Assembly: GCA_027493445.1 (NCBI GenBank)
Contig: JAOSKU010000001.1
Span: 3,492,822 to 3,556,821, forward strand
DNA from: Thermoleophilia bacterium
GTDB taxonomy: Bacteria > Actinomycetota > Thermoleophilia > RBG-16-64-13
Direction: 5' to 3'
Length of the DNA stretch: 64,000 bases
The first letter of the stretch is position 1; every line of letters begins with the position of its first letter. Below are positions 53,254-63,324 of the stretch, one piece after another. A program made the position numbers and the translations under genes. The notes under the pieces were generated by a model that saw nothing but the letters and a program-made list of their open reading frames with translations, had not been told where the DNA came from and ran no database searches.

Positions 53254-53414
53254 AACTCGTTTCAGAATGACGCTTCCCCGTCAGAGTGCGCTGGGCGAGT
53301 GCGAGGCAAGGACGCAGGGAGCGTTCGTAGCAGAGCTACGGGCGCGACCGAGGACGCCGTATCGCGCCGGCCAGTGCGGCCGCGGCGGCCAAGGCTTCAT
53401 TTTGAAACGAGTTC
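53254..53414. repeat. Dispersed palindromic repeat, full copy in the operon leader
   Basis: Runs AACTCGTTTCAGAATGACGC to GGCTTCATTTTGAAACGAGT, 161 bp, inverted relative to the pair at 2594. It lies between the promoter/operator and the first gene, so the 5' UTR of the operon would contain the hairpin. Confidence 0.85.
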
Positions 53415-53492
53415 TCATGCGGCGCAGGTCGTCCACGACCGCAGTCGCTCGCGCACGCAGGTCGACACGACAGCACGGCAAGGGGAGGCCCA

Positions 53493-54984
53493 GTGGCCCT
53501 GAGAACGGCGCAGCAGTATATCGACAGCCTGAGGGACGAGCGCGTCGTCTACTTCATGGGCGAGCGGGTCCAGGACGTGACCACCCACCCCATCCTCAAG
53601 ATCTGCATCGACTGGATGGCGATGGATTACGTCATGCAGCAGGATCCCAAGTACCAGGATCTGGTCACCGATCTCACCCCCGACGGCGAGCGGGTGAGCT
53701 TCGTCTTCCAGCAGCAGAAGACCCGCGCGGATCTTATGCGCCTGCGCGAGATCGTCAAGCTGTGGGGGCGGGTCTGCTTCGGCAAGCCCTCGGGGGCCAA
53801 GTTCGTGGGCAAAGACGGCCTGAACGCCGTCACGGTGGTGGCTCCCCGAGTGGACAAGGCTTTTGGCACCAACTATGCCGCCAACGTGGAGTGGTACCGG
53901 CAGTACCTCAAGGACAAAGACTCCAGCCTGGCTCTGGCCATGACCGACGTCAAAGGGGGACCGCGGCCTGCGGCCCAGCCAGCAGGAACCCCACCAGGAC
54001 TACTACATCCGCGTCGTGGACGAGCGGCCCGACGGCATCGTGGTGCGCGGAGCCAAGGCCCACATAAGCGAAGCCCCCCTCTCCAACGAGCTCGTGGTCG
54101 TACCCTGCCGGGCCATGCGCGAGGACGACAAGGCCTACGCGGTCTCCTTCGGCATCCAGGCCAACGCCCCCGGCATCACCTTCATCTCGGCCGAGCCGGA
54201 GATGAAGGAGGCGGGCAACTTCTTCGACTACCCCCTGAGCGCCAGCGTCTACATCAACGACGCCCTGGTCATCTTCGACGACGTCTTCATCCCCAACGAG
54301 CGCATCTTCCTCAAGGGGGAGTGGCAGTTCGCCGGGCACATCGCCCACATGTTCGGGAACTTCCACCGTCTCTCCGCCGAGACCTACAAGGCGGCCGAGC
54401 TGGAGATGGTGGCCGGGGCGGCCGCCCTCATGGCCGAGTACAACGGCATCGCCAAGGCCGGGCACGTGCGCGACAAGCTCACTTGGCTCACCTACTACAC
54501 CGAAGCGGTGGAGATCCTGGGCCTGGCCGCCTGCGAGCACAGCGTGAGCGACCCCGACTCCGGCCTGGCCTACCCCAACCCCATGCACGCCAACATCGCC
54601 AAGCTCTTCTTCGCCGACAACTGGCACCAGGCCATCAAGTACGTGCAGGACATCGCCGGTGGGATCGTGGCCACAGCGCCCTCGGCGGCCGACTGGGACA
54701 ATCCCGAGCTGCGTCCCCTCATCGAGAAGTATCTGGGGGCCAAGCTGGGTGTGCCCACCGAGCACCGCCTGCGCCTGATCAAGCTGATCCGCGACCTGGG
54801 CTCCTCCTACGAGGACGTCATCACCCTGCACGCCGAGGGCTCTCTGGCGGCGCAGCGCCTCTCCATCCTGGAGCTGGCCGACTTCGACCGCTACAAGGCG
54901 GCGGCCAAGCGGGCGGCGCGGATTGCCGACGGGTCGTATGATGCCATCTACAGCGAGCTGCCCGAGTTCCCGCCGCGCGTGTGA
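53493..54984 (+). CDS. HpaB-family flavoprotein, 4-hydroxybutyryl-CoA dehydratase paralogue (one frameshift)
   Basis: GTG 53493 follows GGGGAGG. The frame breaks at a surplus G in the run 53955-53959, inside the family motif TDVKGDRGLRPSQQ; corrected length is about 496. HpaB/acyl-CoA-dehydrogenase-like fold: YIDSLRDERVVYFMGERV, GITFISAEPEMKEAGNFFDY, VFIPNERIFLKGEW and GNFHRLSAETYKAAELEM. The [4Fe-4S] ligands of 4-hydroxybutyryl-CoA dehydratase (a CxxxC pair near residue 100 and a Cys seven after the conserved His) are absent, so the radical dehydratase role is unlikely. A flavin-dependent hydroxylase, isomerase or dehydrogenase is more likely. Confidence 0.82.
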
Positions 54985-55041
54985 AGGTGGAGAGGCGTGT
55001 GACTTGGGCGGCGGGATGGGCGTACGTCCGGAGGTGAAGCC

Positions 55042-55725
55042 ATGAGCGGCTCCATAGAGGTCCAGCTGGAGGAGATGCACAAGAGGGTCACGCAGCACGA
55101 GATCCTCGGGTCGGCGCTCGATCGCGAGCTGACTGAGAAGCGCCAGCGGCAGATCGTCGAGAGCGCGAGCGGCGTGCTCTTCGAGAAGGGCTACCATCGC
55201 ACCTCCATCCGCGACATCGCCGCCGCCTGCGGCATGTCGATGGGGCAGCTATACCACTACATCTCGTCCAAGGACGACATCCTCTACCTGATTCACGTCT
55301 ACAGCCAGGAGATCTGGTACGAGCACCTGCGCGACGCCGGCTTCCAGAGCATCACCGACCCGGTGGCCCGCCTGGCCCGCGCCCTGCGCCTGTCGCTGGA
55401 GTTTATCGAGGGCCACCGCCAGCTCTACCTCTTCCTGTATACCGAGAGCAAGCACCTGGAGCGCGAGCACCTGAAGCTGGTCCTGGAGCTCGACGACAAG
55501 AACGTGGTGGGGTTCTACCGGCACCTGCTGGCCGACATCCCGGGGCTAGAGTTGGACGCCGCCCGGCGGGACACGGCGGCCAACCTGGTGGCCTTCATCG
55601 TGGTCTTTCTGGCTCTGCGCGGCTGGAACCTCGACACCAGCAGGATCTCCGCGCAGGTGGATTTTCTGATGGAGTTCGTCTTCCGGGGACTCGGTCTGCA
55701 GCTCCCGCCGGCGTCCGAGCGCTGA
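55042..55725 (+). CDS. TetR-family transcriptional regulator
   Basis: 227 residues. The HTH lies after a 40-residue N-terminal extension: QIVESASGVLFEKGYHRTSI, RDIAAACGMSMGQLYHYISS, KDDILYLIHV. The ligand domain (LRLSLEFIEGHRQLYLFLYT) resembles FadR/KstR2-type regulators that sense acyl-CoAs. Second gene of the operon behind operator copy 2; the likely repressor of this operon and perhaps of the transporter operon at 7069. Confidence 0.9.
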   Translation: MSGSIEVQLEEMHKRVTQHEILGSALDRELTEKRQRQIVESASGVLFEKGYHRTSIRDIAAACGMSMGQLYHYISSKDDILYLIHVYSQEIWYEHLRDAGFQSITDPVARLARALRLSLEFIEGHRQLYLFLYTESKHLEREHLKLVLELDDKNVVGFYRHLLADIPGLELDAARRDTAANLVAFIVVFLALRGWNLDTSRISAQVDFLMEFVFRGLGLQLPPASER

Positions 55726-55743
55726 ATCGATGGGGGATGTGAC

Positions 55744-56986
55744 ATGGCATTAGGCAAGTACGCCGTCGACTACGAGCAACGCATCGACTACGAGCGCCTG
55801 CGACGCGAGCGGCTGCAACGGGCCAAGGAGCAGATCCAAAGGGACGGGCTCGGCGCCCTCCTCACCTTCGACGAGGCCAACATCCGCTACTTGACCTCCT
55901 ACTACGTCACCACGCCGCTGCGCGTACTCGAGGCCCAGGCGGTCTTCGTGCCCCGCAACGGCGAGCCCCACTTGATCGGAGGCGCGACCCCCACCGAGGC
56001 GGAGAGGCGCATGCCCTGGATGGCCAGCCGCGTGCACGCGTCCTTCGGCCTGCACCGTCTAACGGCCTCCGGTCCCGACGACCCGGTTCTGGTCCGCTGG
56101 GTGGACGGCGTCGCCGGCCTCATGTCCGACTACGGTGTGCTGGGCGAGCCCCTGGGCCTCGACGGCACCACCAGCCAGTACCTCTTCGCCCAGGCCTTCA
56201 AGAAGAAGAGCATCGAGGTGGTGCACGGCAAGCCCACCATGGACCACGCCCGCATGATCAAGACCCGGGACGAGATCGAGCTCATGCGCATCACCTGCGC
56301 GAACTCGGAGAAGGCCTTCGCCGCCATCGTCGACGCCATCCGCCCCGGCGTGCGCGAGTGCGACCTGGTGGGCATCGGCATCAAGGCCCTCTACGAGGAG
56401 GGCGACGACCACACCGAGGACCTGGTCTGCTGCTCGGGCTACAACACCAACCCCTACGGCTGGTCGTTCACCGACAAGCCCATCCGCCCGGGCGACCTCG
56501 TCTACGTGGACGTCGACGGCGCCTCCTACCAGGGCTACAAGTCCTGCGTCTATCGCACCTTCTGCTGCGGCAAGGCCACCCAGGAGCAGAAGGACCTCTA
56601 CGAGGAATGCCGGGCCATGCTCTACGGCGGCATGAGCAGGATCAGGGCCGGCGCCACCGACCACGAAGTACTCGAGATGTGGCCGCAGTCACCCAGCTAC
56701 TGGGGGTACGAGACCTGGGACGAGGTGGGGCCCTATGTGCTCGGCCACGGCTTGGGTCTCAGCCTGCATGACCGCCCCTTCTTCCTGCCCGCCCACAAGG
56801 CGGTGGGCGTGCCCCCAGACCTTCCAGGAGGGGATGGTGTTGGCGGTGGAGACGTACGCGGGCAAGAAGGGCGGCAAGGACGGCGTCCGCTTGGAGGAGA
56901 ACATCCTGGTCACCAGGGATGGCTACGAACTGCTCTCGCGGTGGCCGGTCGAGGAGCTGATGGAATGCTGGCTGCCGTACCGCTAG
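55744..56986 (+). CDS. M24-fold (creatinase/Xaa-Pro peptidase-like) protein (one frameshift)
   Basis: ATG 55744. N-terminal creatinase domain (LGALLTFDEANIRYLTSYYV) and the pita-bread domain from about 175. A surplus C in the run 56812-56816 splits VGVP from QTFQEGMVLAVETY; corrected length is about 413. Metal residues: Asp in VYVDVDG, His in GHGLGLSLHD, Glu in EGMVLAVET and Glu in GVRLEENIL are kept. The usual second Asp (GYxSDxTRT) reads GYKSCVYRT, so it is Cys. Not a standard aminopeptidase; M24 relatives such as creatinase or DddP do other chemistry. Confidence 0.83.
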
Positions 56987-57039
56987 AGGCCGCGGCCGCG
57001 ACCAGGACGCGCTTCATGGCCGGCCGTGGCGTCGCGGTC

Positions 57040-57077
57040 GAGGCTTCGGTCAGGGCTTGATTCTGAGACGAGCTTCA
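57040..57077. repeat. Dispersed palindromic repeat, degenerate end
   Basis: GCTTGATTCTGAGACGAGCTT resembles the conserved terminus GCTTCATTTTGAAACGAGTT. Only the end is recognisable. Confidence 0.5.
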
Positions 57078-57094
57078 GAACGGGGGAAGGCATC

Positions 57095-58378
57095 ATGTCA
57101 AGGTCGAGGGTAGCCATCGCCAAGGGCGGTTCGGTGGAGGCGATGGTCGAGCGTGTGGTGGACCTGCTCGGAGGCATCGGTTCGATCGTGCGGCTCGGGT
57201 CGACCGTCGTGGTCAAGCCCAACGCCGGCCATGTGGGCGCCCCGGGAAGCAGCGTGAACACCACGCCCGAAGTGGTGGCCGCGGTCATCAGACTGGTGCG
57301 CAAGGCCCAACCCGCCGAGATCATCCTGGCCGAGTCGGCCGCTATCGGCTGCGACACGCTCGAATGCCTGGAGGTGAGCGGCATCCGGCAGGCGGCCGAG
57401 GAAGCGGGCGTCGACGAGATACGCGACATCAAGCGCGACGAGGACCTGGTGCGCGTGCCCATCGAGAATCCCACCTCATCGATCAAGCACGTCGACCTGC
57501 CTCGGTTTCTTCTCGAGGCCGACCTGCTCGTCGACGTGCCGGTCTTCAAGACGCACGTGAGCATGGTCTTCAGCTGCGCCCTCAAGAACCTCAAGGGCGT
57601 GGTGCAGGATCGGGTCCACTACGTCATGCACACCACCAACCTGGCCGGCGCCATGATGGATCTGGGCGAGCTCCTGCAGGAAAAGACCTTCGCCATCGCC
57701 GACCTCTACCGGCCCATGGAGGGGTTCGGCCCCCACTCCGGCAACCCGGTGGAGTTCGGCTGCATCCTGGCCGGCAAGGACCTGGTGGCGGTGGACGCCA
57801 CTGCCTGCCGGATGGTGGGTCTACCCATCGAGAAGGCGGAATACTTCGTGGCGGCCGAAGAGAAGGGTCTCGGCCACTACCGCGAAGAAGACATCGACGT
57901 GCTGGGCGAGCCGGTGGCCGACGTGTTCACGCAGCTGTACCTGCCCTACCTCGACGGGTTCGGCGCCTTTCCCGAATACACTTTCTGCGTGCGCAACGCC
58001 TGCAGCACCTGCCAGGGCCTCACGGCCTTCACCATGTCGAAGTTGAAATCGCTGGGCGAGTACGAGAAGAACGCGGGTGTGGCCATGGTCCTTGGCCGGC
58101 ACAAGGAGGTACCGGCCGGGATCGAGGGCGCCGAGGCGGTGGTGCTCATGGGCGACTGCACCAAGACCATGAAGAAGAAGCTCGCCGACGCCGGCGTGGA
58201 AGCTTTCCATGTGCCGGGCTGTCCCCCAACGGAGCCGGCTCTGTGCTGGTCGGTGGTCGACCGCCGGGATGTCGACCTCGACACCGACGACCCCGAGGTG
58301 GCGAAGCAGATCAGGAAGCGGGTCGAGTACGAGGACGTGATGTTCAAGGAGTGGCTGCGGAAGCAGAGCCGTGCCTGA
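57095..58378 (+). CDS. DUF362 domain protein
   Basis: ATG 57095 behind GGGGGAAGG. 427 residues. DUF362 landmarks: LGSTVVVKPNAGHVGAPGSS, TTPEVVAAVIRLVRKAQPAE, VFKTHVSMVFSCALKNLKGV and AGKDLVAVDATACRMVGLPI. The C-terminus adds Cys motifs CVRNACSTCQG, MGDCTK and PGCPPTEPA that could hold an Fe-S cluster. Function in the family is mostly unknown; some members work with Fe-S or redox enzymes. Co-transcribed with the CoA genes. Confidence 0.85.
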   Translation: MSRSRVAIAKGGSVEAMVERVVDLLGGIGSIVRLGSTVVVKPNAGHVGAPGSSVNTTPEVVAAVIRLVRKAQPAEIILAESAAIGCDTLECLEVSGIRQAAEEAGVDEIRDIKRDEDLVRVPIENPTSSIKHVDLPRFLLEADLLVDVPVFKTHVSMVFSCALKNLKGVVQDRVHYVMHTTNLAGAMMDLGELLQEKTFAIADLYRPMEGFGPHSGNPVEFGCILAGKDLVAVDATACRMVGLPIEKAEYFVAAEEKGLGHYREEDIDVLGEPVADVFTQLYLPYLDGFGAFPEYTFCVRNACSTCQGLTAFTMSKLKSLGEYEKNAGVAMVLGRHKEVPAGIEGAEAVVLMGDCTKTMKKKLADAGVEAFHVPGCPPTEPALCWSVVDRRDVDLDTDDPEVAKQIRKRVEYEDVMFKEWLRKQSRA

Positions 58379-58400
58379 AGCGACGCGGACGGGAGGAGCG

Positions 58401-59342
58401 GTGAGCCCGCACGGCGTCCAGAGAGCGCTGGTGGTCGGCGCCGGAGTCATGGGGAGCTCGATCGCCCAGGTGTTGGCCACCGCCGGTCGGCGGGTGGCGC
58501 TGGTCGACACCGATTCGGCGGCCCTGACCCGGGCGGAAGCTCTCATCAGGTCGGGTGTGAGCACTCTGGTGGAGTACGGGAAGCTCCCATCGGAGGCCGT
58601 CGCCGACGTCGTCACCCGCATCGAGTTTGCCACCTACCTGCCGGCGGCGGCCGGCGACGCCGACTTCGTGGTCGAAGCCGTGCCTGAGATTCCCGCGGTC
58701 AAGCGCCAGGTCTTCGCCGAGCTCGATGCCCTCTGCCGTCCCGACGCGGTCATCGCCAGCAACACCTCCGGCCTGGACGTGTTCGAGCTGGCCGAGATGG
58801 ACCACCCGGAGCGCCTGATCATCGCCCACTTCTTTCTGCCGGCCCACATCATCCCCCTGGTGGAGGTGGTTGCCGGGGAGATGACTTCGCCTGAGACCAT
58901 CGCGACCACGGTAGGTGTGCTCGAGGCGGCGGGCAAGACCCCGGTCGTACTGCGGAGGTTCGTGCGCTCGTTCATCGTGAACCGCATCCAGAACGCCATC
59001 GGCCTGGCCGTCGGGGAGCTCCTGGAGAATGGCTGGGCGGAACCCGCGGACATCGATCGGGCCGTGAAGCTCAGCCTGGGCATCCGTCTTCCTGTCGTGG
59101 GCGTGGCTCAAACGGCCGACTTCAACGGGCTCGACCTGGTGCGCGACATCTTCGCGAGCCTCGGGCGCCCCAGCGCCTACTTCGAGCGGAAGGTCCAGCA
59201 GGGCCATCTGGGTGTGAAGACCGGCAGAGGCTTATACGACTACGGGGATCGGAGCGAGGCCGAGGTGCTCGAGAAGCGCGACCTGCTGTACCTGAGGATG
59301 CTCGATGCGCTGACCGAGATCGGCGCCTTCGAACCCGTTTAG
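58401..59342 (+). CDS. 3-hydroxyacyl-CoA dehydrogenase (HBD-like)
   Basis: GTG 58401 has GGGAGGAG at ideal spacing; GTG 58371 would overlap the DUF362 stop. About 313 residues. NAD site ALVVGAGVMGSSIAQVLATA, acidic VDTDS after beta-2, ADFVVEAVPE, SNTSGLDV and the catalytic His-containing IIAHFFLPAHIIPLVEVV, with C-terminal YFERKVQQGHLGVKTGRGLY. Oxidises a 3-hydroxyacyl-CoA. It has FLPA where most relatives have FNPP, so the acyl pocket may differ. Confidence 0.88.
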   Translation: MSPHGVQRALVVGAGVMGSSIAQVLATAGRRVALVDTDSAALTRAEALIRSGVSTLVEYGKLPSEAVADVVTRIEFATYLPAAAGDADFVVEAVPEIPAVKRQVFAELDALCRPDAVIASNTSGLDVFELAEMDHPERLIIAHFFLPAHIIPLVEVVAGEMTSPETIATTVGVLEAAGKTPVVLRRFVRSFIVNRIQNAIGLAVGELLENGWAEPADIDRAVKLSLGIRLPVVGVAQTADFNGLDLVRDIFASLGRPSAYFERKVQQGHLGVKTGRGLYDYGDRSEAEVLEKRDLLYLRMLDALTEIGAFEPV

Positions 59343-59561
59343 GAGGCTGCTGAGAAATGACGCTTTGCCGCCGGGGTGCTCTGGGCACGCGCAAGGCTAG
59401 AGCTCGTTTCGCAATGACGCTTCGCGGTCAGGCGGCACTGGGCGCGGGCGAGGCAAGGACGCAGGGAGCGGGCGTAGCGAAGCTACGGACGGGACTGAGG
59501 ACGCCGCATGGCGCCGCCCGGTGCTGTCCGGTGGCCGATGCTTCGTTTTTCAGCAGCCTCT
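59341..59561. repeat. Composite of two dispersed-repeat types
   Basis: 59341-59399 is the left part of a GGAGGCTGCTGAGAAATGACG copy. From 59400 a GAGCTCGTTTCGCAATGACG copy starts and runs through the GTAGCGAAGCTACGG tip. The right end is GCTTCGTTTTTCAGCAGCCTC, the complement of the first type. It looks like one copy recombined into another. Confidence 0.75.
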
Positions 59562-59606
59562 CAGACCCACCTCCGCTATCAAAGCCCTCGGGCGAGGAGA
59601 GGCCGA

Positions 59607-60833
59607 ATGAAAGAGAATGACCCGCGCTGGCTGACCGATCAGCTGTATCTGACCCCGTTCAATCATCTGCCCGAGGTCCGCTCGCACTTCGATCCGCCCT
59701 CGAGCGTGCGCGTCCACGAGGTCACTCTGCGCGAGGCCGAACAGGCCCCTCACGTCGTGCTCCGGCCCGAGGAGAAGCTGCGCATCTACGACGCCCTGGA
59801 TGAGATGGGCGTCTACAGCGTGGAGCTCTTCCCCATAGTCTCGGCCGACGACCGCGAGCTGGCCCTGGAGCTGGTGAAGAAGAGGCGCACCGCCAAGGTC
59901 TTCTTCCTCTGCCGTTTCAACATCGACGAGGTGGAGTTCGCCCTCGAGGCGGGTGCCGACGGGGTGGTGGTCGAAGGACCGGGCAACCCGTTCGTCGCTC
60001 GGACGGTGCTGGGGTGGAGCGAGGACGAGCTCCTGCGGCGCATGACCGAGGCCACCGCCCACGCGAAGAAGCACGGGCTCTTCACGAACATCATGCCCTG
60101 GGACACCCTGCGGGCCCCCCTCCCCTTCCTGGAGCGGGCCTACAAGAGCGTGGTGGAAGCGGGCGCCGACCACGTCACCATCGCCGATACCTTCGGCTTT
60201 GGCCTGCCCTGGACCGTCGCCCACCTGGTGCGGACACTCAGAGGTTGGCTGCCGGGCACGCCGGTCGAGATGCACGCCCACAACGACTGGGGCCTGGCCA
60301 CCTCGGTGATGCTGTCGGCGGCGGCGGCCGGCGCCTCGGTGGTCCACACCTCCACCAACGCCATCGGGGAGCGGGCCGGCAACGCGGCCACCGACGAGGT
60401 GGTGCTGGGGCTGGAGGCGCTGTTGAGGGTGGACACCGGGGTCAAGACCGAGCGGCTCTACCCCGTTTCGCAGCTGGTGGCCGAGCTGACCAAGATGCCG
60501 GTGGCCCCGAACAAGCCCGTGGTGGGCGAGAACGAGTTCCTGTTCGAGTCGGGCCAGGTGGCCTACCTCATCGAGAAGATCCGGGCCACCGGCCGGCCGT
60601 TCCAGTCCTTCTTGCCCGAGTATATCGGCCGGAGGGGTTACGGCTACGTACTGGGCAAGATGAGCGGCACGGAGATTGTCATCCAGAAGCTGGCCGAGCT
60701 GGGGCTGCAGGCCGACCGCGAGCAGGCGGGCACGATCCTGGAGCGGGTCAAGGCGGAGGCGAGCATCCGCAAGTGGTCGCTCTCCGACGAGGTGTTCGAG
60801 GACCTGGCGCGGAGTGTCCTGGAGGCCGGATGA
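59607..60833 (+). CDS. HMG-CoA lyase-like / DRE-TIM metallolyase
   Basis: ATG 59607 after GAGGAGAGG. 408 residues. TIM barrel with VHEVTLREAEQAP (the DxTLRD metal/catalytic motif as EVTLRE), HVTIADTFGFGLPWTVAHLV, metal histidines HAHNDWGLA, then TNAIGERAGNAATDEVVLGL. Family members (HMG-CoA lyase, isopropylmalate/homocitrate synthases) make or break C-C bonds next to a carboxylate. With thiolase and dehydrogenases in the operon it may cleave or form a branched acyl-CoA. Its stop overlaps the next ATG. Confidence 0.85.
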   Translation: MKENDPRWLTDQLYLTPFNHLPEVRSHFDPPSSVRVHEVTLREAEQAPHVVLRPEEKLRIYDALDEMGVYSVELFPIVSADDRELALELVKKRRTAKVFFLCRFNIDEVEFALEAGADGVVVEGPGNPFVARTVLGWSEDELLRRMTEATAHAKKHGLFTNIMPWDTLRAPLPFLERAYKSVVEAGADHVTIADTFGFGLPWTVAHLVRTLRGWLPGTPVEMHAHNDWGLATSVMLSAAAAGASVVHTSTNAIGERAGNAATDEVVLGLEALLRVDTGVKTERLYPVSQLVAELTKMPVAPNKPVVGENEFLFESGQVAYLIEKIRATGRPFQSFLPEYIGRRGYGYVLGKMSGTEIVIQKLAELGLQADREQAGTILERVKAEASIRKWSLSDEVFEDLARSVLEAG

Positions 60834-63260
60834 GCTCGGCCGCGACGGAGACCTACGCAGGCCGCCGCTCGAGGAGGTCGCCCTTGCTCGTCCGTAAGGC
60901 GGCCGTCCTGGGCGCCGGAGCTATGGGGAGCGGCATCGCCGCCCATCTGGCCAACGCGGGTATCCCCTCGCTCCTGCTCGACATGGTCCCGGCCGAGATC
61001 ACCGAGGACGAGCGGAAAAAGGGTCTCGATCTGTCCCATCCTCTGGTGCGGAACCGCCTGGCGCTCAAGGGCATCGAATCCGCCCGCAAAGGCCGCCTGC
61101 CCGGGTTCGCACACGAGAGCCGGGTTGACCTGGTCACCCCGGGGAACCTCGAGGACGATCTGGCCGCCCTGGCCGAGGTCGACTGGGTGGTGGAGGCGGT
61201 GGTCGAGCGGCTCGACGTCAAGACCACCTTGTTGCGCGAGGTGGCCCGGCATCTTTCTTCGCGGGCGGTTCTCAGCACGAACACCTCCGGTCTCTCGGTG
61301 AACGCCATGGCGGCCGCCCTGCCCGAGTCCGTGCGCCCGCGTTTCTTCGGAACCCACTTCTTCAATCCGCCCCGGTACATGCGCCTTCTCGAGCTGGTTC
61401 CGGCCGCACAGACCGCTGAGGAGCCGCTGGCTGCTTTCCACGAGTTCGCCGAGCACCGGCTGGGCAAGGGCGTGGTGCGCGCCAAGGATACGCCCAACTT
61501 CGTGGCCAATCGCATCGGCGTCTTCGCTACGGTCTACGCCATGTGGGCCATGGAGACGCATGGGCTCACCGTGGAGGGGGTGGACGCCGTTACAGGCAAG
61601 GCGCTCGGCCGAGCACCGACGGCCACCTTCGGCACGGCTGATCTGGCCGGCCTGGACATCCTGGCCAACGCTGTGCGCACCCATTCCGAGGGTGCGCCTG
61701 ACGACGAGCAGCACGACCTGGTGTGCCTGCCCGCGTGGGTGGCGTCCATGGCGGAGCGGGGCCTGGTGGGCAACAAGAGCGGGGGTGGCTTCTACACCGA
61801 GCGCCGCCAGAAGGTCATCGATCCCCAGACCCTCGAATACCGTCCCCGGCGCGACCCTGCCTACCCCAGCCTGGCGGAAGCGGCCCAGGCGCGCGAGGCC
61901 GGCGAGCGTGTCGCGCGGCTGATCCAGGCCGGCGACGCCGCCGGACGATTCGCCTGGGACGTGACGGCGGCGACCTTGCTCTACGCGGCGCACCGTGTTC
62001 CCGAGATCGCGGAGGACATCGCCGACATCGATCGGGCCATGCGCTGGGGCTACGCCTGGGAGCTTGGTCCCTTCGAGCTGTGGGATGCCCTGGGGCTGCC
62101 CGCCACCCTGCGGCGCATGGCTGACGAAGGGCGCCAGGTGCCCATGTGGGTGCGCGTGCTGGCCGGGTCGAACGCGCCCTCCTTCTACCTCCGTGAGAGG
62201 GGGGTCGTCCGAGCGTACGATCACCCGGCTCGGGGGTACCGTCCCCCGCCCCCTCGTCCCCGGCAGATCGTGCTCTCCGATTTCAGGCGGGCGGGCCGGA
62301 CCCTCCTGGAGAGCAAGGACGCTGCCCTGGTCGATCTGGGCGACGGGGTGGCCTGCCTGGAGTTCCGCACCAAAATGAACGTGGTGAGCGAAGGTGTGCT
62401 GACCTTCGTCAGGCAGGTGCTGGAACGGGGTGGGACCGGCTACCAGGCCCTCGTGATCGGGAACCAGGGACCCCTTTTTCTCAGCGGGCGCGGACCTGAC
62501 GGCCATGTCTTCCCGTGCTGTCGCCCGTGATTGGGCCGGCATCGACGCGGTCCTCCGGGCCGCCCAGCAGGCCGCCATGGCCCTCAAGTACGCGCCGGTC
62601 CCGGTCGTGGGTGCTCCCTTCGGCCGGGTGCTGGGCGGTGGCCTGGAGGTCTGCCTGCACTGTCACCGGCTCCAGGCCGGGCTCGAGACCCAGATGGGCT
62701 TGGTGGAGGCCGGGGTGGGCTTGATCCCGGGTGCGGGAGGGGTCAAGGAGTCCCTCTTGCGGGCGATGGCCGTGCCCGCCGCCGCGGCGGTGCCCTACCC
62801 GGCCGTGCTGCGCGCCTTCGAAGCTATCGCCGGCGCTCGGGTCAGCGGTTCGGCCTGGGAGGCCTTCGACCTGGGCTACCTGCGTTGGGGCGACGGGGTG
62901 ACCATGAACCCCGACGCGCTTGTCCACGCGGCCAAGCAGGCCGCTCGGCAGCTGCTCGAGTGCGGCTGGCAGACCCCAGTCCCGGTGAAGGTGGCGGTCC
63001 TTGGTCGTGACGGCCTGGCCAACCTGCGCGCCCGCCTTTACAACTTGTGGCAAGCAGGCTTCATCTCCGATCACGACCGAGTAGTGGCCGACCGGATCGC
63101 CTGGGTCATCTGCGGGGGGGAGGTCGACCCGGGCAGCGTAGTCGACGAGCAGTACCTGCTCGACCTGGAGCGGGCCGGCTTCATTGCGCTCTGTCACGAG
63201 CCGAAGACCATCGAGCGGATGCAGCACATGCTGAGAACGGGGAAACCGCTCCGGAATTGA
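60830..63260 (+). CDS. 3-hydroxyacyl-CoA dehydrogenase / enoyl-CoA hydratase fusion (one frameshift)
   Basis: ATG 60830 overlaps the previous stop. Order: 3HCDH NAD domain (KAAVLGAGAMGSGIAAHLAN, TNTSGLSVNAM, FFGTHFFNPPRYMRLLELVP), two 3HCDH C-terminal domains (GVDAVTGKALGRAPTATFGT; then MRWGYAWELGPFELWDAL), then crotonase (about 500-730). The crotonase motif VIGNQGPLFSAGADLTAM is broken by a surplus T in the T5 run 62475-62479; corrected length is about 809. GLIPGAGGVKE supplies the second oxyanion/Glu region. A bifunctional beta-oxidation protein with the dehydrogenase first, unlike E. coli FadB. Confidence 0.88.
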
Positions 63261-63324
63261 GAGCGCGGCCGGCGGTGGCCCGGCCTACGGGGGCAAGTGG
63301 GCGAGAGGAGGGAGGAGATCTTCG

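Noticed and set aside
53493-54984. Annotation as genuine 4-hydroxybutyryl-CoA dehydratase
   Set aside because: The family fold matches but the [4Fe-4S] ligand cysteines are missing.
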